Positions 60,451 through 64,000 of a stretch of DNA of 64,000 nt are shown here, one piece after another (positions within the stretch are counted from its first letter, which is position 1; every line of letters begins with the position of its first letter). Position numbers and translations under genes: made by a program. Below the pieces are notes generated by a model that saw nothing but the letters and a program-made list of their open reading frames with translations, was not told where the DNA came from and ran no database searches. Origin of the DNA: CAVQHY01 sp963712465 (lineage in GTDB: Bacteria > Actinomycetota > Thermoleophilia > Gaiellales > Gaiellaceae); contig CAVQHY010000004.1 of NCBI GenBank assembly GCA_963712465.1, forward strand, positions 372,001 to 436,000, written 5' to 3'.

Positions 60451-60960
60451 ATGCGAAGGGCGTCTTTCGCATGCATTGCCACAGCCTTGCTCGCGACGAT
60501 CGCGATCGGTGCCGTCGACGTGCGGGCCGACGCCGAGCTCGGCGCCGCATCCGTCTCGACGCGGCAGACGATCGAGCGCTTCCGCGCGGCGACCGGGGAG
60601 AAGCTCGTCGTCGACCGGCGCGCCTCGACTCCGGGGCGCTACGACGCGGTCGGGCTCCGGTTTCGGTCGGCGTCGAAGCAGGCGCGCTTCGGCATCTTCA
60701 CGATCTACGTCGTCACGTCGGAGGACGTCGAGACGGCAGTCACCGAGCTCCTCGCCGACGGCCACACGGGCGAGCTCGGCGAGCCGGATCGGCACGGGAT
60801 CCACTGGGAGGAGGGCACGACGCTCGACGGTGACCCGTACTGGCTCGCGAAGAAGCGCTACGGCGTGAACGTCGTCCTCTGGTGGTTCGGCAGCGATGAC
60901 GCGACGACCGATGCCACCTTCCGCCGCCTCGACAGGGCGCTCCGCAAGGTCACTCGCTAG
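60451..60960 (+). CDS. Exported protein of unknown function
   Basis: 169 residues. Signal peptide MRRASFACIATALLATIAIG, then a soluble domain: STRQTIERFRAATGEKLVVD, RFGIFTIYVVTSEDVETAVT and YWLAKKRYGVNVVLWWFGSD. A common exported domain in related actinobacteria, with a conserved Y-G-x-N-V-x-L-x-W end; function unknown. Convergent with the next gene, overlapping by four bases. Confidence 0.7.
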   Translation: MRRASFACIATALLATIAIGAVDVRADAELGAASVSTRQTIERFRAATGEKLVVDRRASTPGRYDAVGLRFRSASKQARFGIFTIYVVTSEDVETAVTELLADGHTGELGEPDRHGIHWEEGTTLDGDPYWLAKKRYGVNVVLWWFGSDDATTDATFRRLDRALRKVTR

Positions 60961-61355
60961 CGCTCGACGTGAAGCGCGCCCTCGTCCTCGCCGAGGACAA
61001 GGTCGCGCCCGGGGTCCGGGACGTGGTCGAGCGGGAGCGGCGCGAGCGCCTCGAAGAACGTCACTCCCTTCGGCGAATAGAGCTCGTGCTCGAGACCGCG
61101 GTTGACGCAGACGACGTCGCCGGCCACGAGTGTTCGCGTCTCGCCCTCGATCGTCATGACGACCTCGCCCTCGATGATCGCCATCAGCTGCTCGGTGTGC
61201 TCGTGGGCGTGGAGGGCGACCCGCTTGCCCGGCTCGTACGTGACGCGGCAAAGGAGCAGTTGCTCGCCGCCGATCGCGTGCAGTCGCACGCCTTCGTGGA
61301 ACTCGAACGCGTCGATGCCGTTCCAGGTGCGAAACGGCGAGGGACGATCACTCAT
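60957..61355 (-). CDS. Cupin-domain protein
   Basis: 132 residues. Motif 1 GKRVALHAHEHTEQLMAIIE (all metal ligands), motif 2 VAGDVVCVNRGLEHELYS. Starts MSDRPSPFRTWNGIDAFEF. It overlaps the end of the molybdenum-subunit gene by eight bases, so it belongs to the minus-strand unit of the second molybdenum hydroxylase. Confidence 0.88.
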   Translation of the reverse strand: MSDRPSPFRTWNGIDAFEFHEGVRLHAIGGEQLLLCRVTYEPGKRVALHAHEHTEQLMAIIEGEVVMTIEGETRTLVAGDVVCVNRGLEHELYSPKGVTFFEALAPLPLDHVPDPGRDLVLGEDEGALHVER

Positions 61356-62445
61356 CCCGGATGAACCCCGTCCCCCCGTTCGACGACACAGCGCGGATCG
61401 AGATCGCCTCGTCGTAGACGACGTGCTTGCCCTCCCGCTTCGGCTCGGCCTTCGCCTCGAGCGCCCTGAGCACGCGCTCCGGCCGGGCCGGGGTCTCTGT
61501 CACCCATACGCCGACGGCGTCGTGGATCGCCGCCACGATTGCCGGCGCTTGTGAGTTCGCGGCCATCTCGCCGATCGCCTTGGCTCCGAACGGTCCGTCG
61601 GCGGACGGGTTCTCGATGATCGAGATGTCGATCTCGGGAAGCTGCTCCATCGACGGCGCAAGGTACGTGCCGAACTCCGAGCCGCGCCCGTCCACCTCGG
61701 GGTAGTACGGGTAGCACTCCTCGAGCAGGCCGAGCCCGAGGCCCATCATCGCGCCGCCCTGGATCTGCCCCTCGACGAGCGTCGGGTTGATCGCCCGGCC
61801 AACGTCGTAGACCTGCGTGAGCCTCGTCACCGTCACCTCGCCGGTCTCGTCGTCGACCTCGACGTCGGCGACGCAGGCGGCATAGGAGATCGCGGAGTGC
61901 GGCTCGATCTCGACCGAGCCGTTGTCGTCGTCGACGGCCGCGAACGGCTTGAACGCGGCGCCGGTGCCGGTGATCAGCTCCCCGTACTTCCACGTCGCCG
62001 CGGCGGCGATGTCGCCCACGGAGAGGCTCTTCTGCGGCGCGCCCTTGGCCCGCACCTCGCCGTCCTCGATCTCCAGGTCGTCCGGGTCGATCTCGAGCTC
62101 CTTCCCGGCGATGTCGAGCACTCGCTCCCGCGCCTTCTCGGCGGCGAAGCGGACGGCGTTGCCGCCGATGAACGTTCCGCGCGAGGCGAACGACCCGGTG
62201 CACACGGGCGACGAGTCGGTGTTCGTGTTATCCATCGTCACCCAGTCGTAAGGCACGCCGAGCGTGTCGGCGACGATCTGTGTATGGACGGTGCGCGAGC
62301 CCTGGCCGATGTCGACCGTGCCCGCGAAGACGTCGACGCGGCCGTCCGGCTTGAGCTTGACCCAGGCCTGGCTCGGGTCGCCGTTCTGGTTCATCCCGGT
62401 CGGGTACTCGATCGCGGCGAGGCCACGACCCGTGTGCTTGGCCAT
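61348..62445 (-). CDS. Molybdenum hydroxylase large subunit, C-terminal half
   Basis: 365 residues beginning MAKHTGRGLAAIEYPTGMNQ. Contains the second Mo-cofactor domain: VDVFAGTVDIGQGSRTVHTQ, TGSFASRGTFIGGNAV and the catalytic Glu in PFGAKAIGEMAANSQAPAI. Its TGATG overlap with the upstream gene indicates translational coupling. Normally fused to the N-terminal half; here a separate subunit. Confidence 0.9.
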   Translation of the reverse strand: MAKHTGRGLAAIEYPTGMNQNGDPSQAWVKLKPDGRVDVFAGTVDIGQGSRTVHTQIVADTLGVPYDWVTMDNTNTDSSPVCTGSFASRGTFIGGNAVRFAAEKARERVLDIAGKELEIDPDDLEIEDGEVRAKGAPQKSLSVGDIAAAATWKYGELITGTGAAFKPFAAVDDDNGSVEIEPHSAISYAACVADVEVDDETGEVTVTRLTQVYDVGRAINPTLVEGQIQGGAMMGLGLGLLEECYPYYPEVDGRGSEFGTYLAPSMEQLPEIDISIIENPSADGPFGAKAIGEMAANSQAPAIVAAIHDAVGVWVTETPARPERVLRALEAKAEPKREGKHVVYDEAISIRAVSSNGGTGFIRDE

Positions 62446-63809
62446 CAGTGACCTCCGTCGGTGTGCACCGAGCTTCGCAGGTGCTCGGGGAGCAGCTCGC
62501 CCGAGCGCGGCGCGCTCGTCATCGCGCGATAGTCGGCGGGGAGCTCGAGCCCGACCTGCTCGGCCATCCGCTGGATTACCGGCACGGACGAGGGGTCCTC
62601 GAGCGTGACCAGGTTCGGTGTCGTGTCGCCGATCCTGTTCGCGTTGCGAAGGCGAAACTCGAACTGGTCGAGGCCGAGCTCGTTGGCGACGCGAGTCATG
62701 TGTGCCTCGACGCTGAACGAGACCGACGTGACGCCGAAGCCGCGCATCGCCGTCGTCGGTACCCGGTTGGTGAAGACGACGTAGCCGTCGAAGTGGATGC
62801 TCGGGATCGTGTAGCCGCCCGCGATGTGGAACGCGTGCTTCGTGACGCCGTAGGGTGAGAAGCGGGCGTACGCGCCCGAGTCGTGGAGCGTCACCATCCG
62901 GCGGCCGAGGATCCAGCCGTCCTTCGTCACGGCGTCGGCGATCTCCAGGTGCCAGGCGGCCCGCGTCGACGAGCAGAGGAACTCCTCCTCCCGCGTCCAG
63001 CGCCACTTCACCGGCTTGCCCGACTTGAGCGCGAGCAGCGCGGTGAGCGTCTCGGAGGCGGTGTCGACCTTGCCGCCGAAGCCGCCGCCGACGGTGCCGC
63101 CAACGAACTTGAGCCGATTCCAGGGCACCTGGAGGTGCGCCGCGACGACGCCCAGCGAGAAGTACATCGCCTGGGTGCACGAGTAGATCGTCAGCCGGCC
63201 GTCCGCCTCGGGGACGGCGAGCGCGGTCTGCGTCTCGAGCGGGACGTGCTCGATCGCCTGCGGGCGGTAGACGCCCTCGACGATCAGATCCGCGGCCTCG
63301 AACGCGGCGCCGACGTCGCCCTTGCGGATCCGGCGGCGGTCGTGCGGGCCGAAGTGCGGGTAGACCGGCCCCCAGGGATGGATCTTCGGTGCGTCGTCGT
63401 CGAAGGCGCGCCGGATGTCGAGGAGCGGCTCGAGCTCCTCGTACTCGATCTCGATCGCCTCGACCGCCTCGCGGGCAGCGTCTTCGTCGGGCGCCGAGAC
63501 GACGGCGATCGGCTGGCCCCGGTAGCGCACCTCGTCGACCGCGAGCAGGGGCTCGTCGGCCGGGATGCCGAGCGCCTCGAGGTGGCCGTAGACGTTCTTC
63601 GGGACGTCGGCGTGCGTGACGACGGTGACGCCCGGAAGCTTCTCCGTCTTGCTCGTATCGAGCTTCGTGACGTTTGCGCGGTGGTGCGGGGAGCGGAGCG
63701 CCTTGGCCCACTGCAACCCCGGGACGCGGACGTCGTCGACGAAGACGGTGCGCCCGGTGACGTGGGCTACTCCGTCGTAGCGCGGAAGCCGGGCTCCGAC
63801 GGCCTTCAT
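62445..63809 (-). CDS. Molybdenum hydroxylase large subunit, N-terminal half
   Basis: 454 residues from ATG 63809 (MKAVGARLPRYDGVAHVTGR). Ald_Xan_dh_C domain to about 115, then the first Mo-cofactor domain with GGTVGGGFGGKVDTASETLT, VPTTAMRGFGVTSVSFSVEA and REEEFLCSST. The C-terminus TSAPRSGELLPEHLRSS ends where the fused enzymes continue. Its start overlaps the TGA of the Fe-S subunit. Confidence 0.92.
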   Translation of the reverse strand: MKAVGARLPRYDGVAHVTGRTVFVDDVRVPGLQWAKALRSPHHRANVTKLDTSKTEKLPGVTVVTHADVPKNVYGHLEALGIPADEPLLAVDEVRYRGQPIAVVSAPDEDAAREAVEAIEIEYEELEPLLDIRRAFDDDAPKIHPWGPVYPHFGPHDRRRIRKGDVGAAFEAADLIVEGVYRPQAIEHVPLETQTALAVPEADGRLTIYSCTQAMYFSLGVVAAHLQVPWNRLKFVGGTVGGGFGGKVDTASETLTALLALKSGKPVKWRWTREEEFLCSSTRAAWHLEIADAVTKDGWILGRRMVTLHDSGAYARFSPYGVTKHAFHIAGGYTIPSIHFDGYVVFTNRVPTTAMRGFGVTSVSFSVEAHMTRVANELGLDQFEFRLRNANRIGDTTPNLVTLEDPSSVPVIQRMAEQVGLELPADYRAMTSAPRSGELLPEHLRSSVHTDGGH

Positions 63810-64000
63810 CGAGAGCTCCCAGCTACCGCTTCGACGATCTTGACGTAGCCGGTGCAGCGGCACGCGTGTCCCCCGAGGGCGTGCTCGATCTGCTCACGAG
63901 AGGGGGCCGGCACTCGTTGCAGCAGCGCTTCCGTGGCCATGATCATCCCGGACGTGCAGAAGCCGCACTGCGCCGCGTAGTGGTCGTTGAAGGCCTGCTG
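63806..64000 (-). CDS. Molybdenum hydroxylase 2Fe-2S small subunit, N-terminus off the right edge
   Basis: Only the C-terminal 64 residues are in the window: CGFCTSGMIMATEALLQRVP and GGHACRCTGYVKIVEAVA. These are the four Cys of the proximal 2Fe-2S centre. Overlaps the next gene by ATGA. Confidence 0.92.
   Translation of the reverse strand, partial: QQAFNDHYAAQCGFCTSGMIMATEALLQRVPAPSREQIEHALGGHACRCTGYVKIVEAVAGSSR

Noticed and set aside
1..64000. CRISPR array, rRNA genes, prophage or replication origin
   Set aside because: No regularly spaced repeats, rRNA-like sequence, phage structural genes or dnaA-box cluster were seen on reading; the single holin-like gene is of a widespread chromosomal family.

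Overview
The window is high-GC bacterial DNA with densely packed genes, many GTG/TTG starts, 1-8 base stop/start overlaps and -10-like hexamers placed directly before start codons. Together with the gene families (BTAD/cyclase/ATPase regulators, F420-type DDN reductase, CtaG, IclR and GntR regulators, several xanthine-dehydrogenase-type molybdenum hydroxylases), this fits a deep-branching actinobacterium, most plausibly Thermoleophilia (Gaiellales/Solirubrobacterales-like). That placement is inference; there is no rRNA in the window.

Layout. 1-9.8 kb: scattered single genes (metallophosphoesterase, FabF, small barrel proteins, a HicA-like toxin, a CHRD protein, a creatinase-like M24 protein, a membrane-anchored HExxH protein) with gene debris: a frameshifted sufB fragment and a metallo-beta-lactamase-fold stub. 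10-15.8 kb: a GAF/GGDEF/HD-GYP cyclic-di-GMP protein, a secreted protein, and an intact IS481-family element. 15.9-21.4 kb: an IclR regulator followed by a glycine/sarcosine/betaine-reductase-type cluster (grdE-like, grdB, grdC, thioredoxin, grdA). grdB and grdA each contain an in-frame TGA exactly where these families carry selenocysteine, so both are read here as full-length selenoproteins. 21.4-35.6 kb: CtaG, tRNA-Gly(TCC), then a mixed region with three broken genes (alpha/beta hydrolase, BTAD regulator, nucleotidyltransferase), an M6-type protease, and housekeeping-like enzymes.

35.9-46.2 kb: a tightly overlapping catabolic operon: a swivelling-His PEP-utilising protein and a separate ATP-grasp protein (a split dikinase lacking the PEP-binding barrel), a GntR regulator, a cyclase/formamidase-type hydrolase, an HD protein, a complete three-subunit molybdenum hydroxylase, a metallo-beta-lactamase-fold hydrolase, a monooxygenase-fold protein, and an MFS transporter. 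The substrate is unknown. 46-52 kb: a sugar-epimerase, a DapA-family aldolase, an SDR, and a B12-dependent diol dehydratase in which the large and medium subunits are fused. 52-55 kb: greA, cspA, infA, gabD. 55-61.4 kb: a MarR regulator with a clear inverted-repeat operator, several cupins, a NIPSNAP protein, an SDR and an acetolactate-synthase-like enzyme. 61.3-64 kb: a second molybdenum hydroxylase whose large subunit is split into two genes.

Most notable: (1) the two-selenoprotein reductase cluster with a candidate bSECIS hairpin; (2) the split phosphotransferase plus molybdenum hydroxylase operon; (3) several short palindromic elements that sit exactly on gene ends and contribute stop codons, a start codon or a protein tail.
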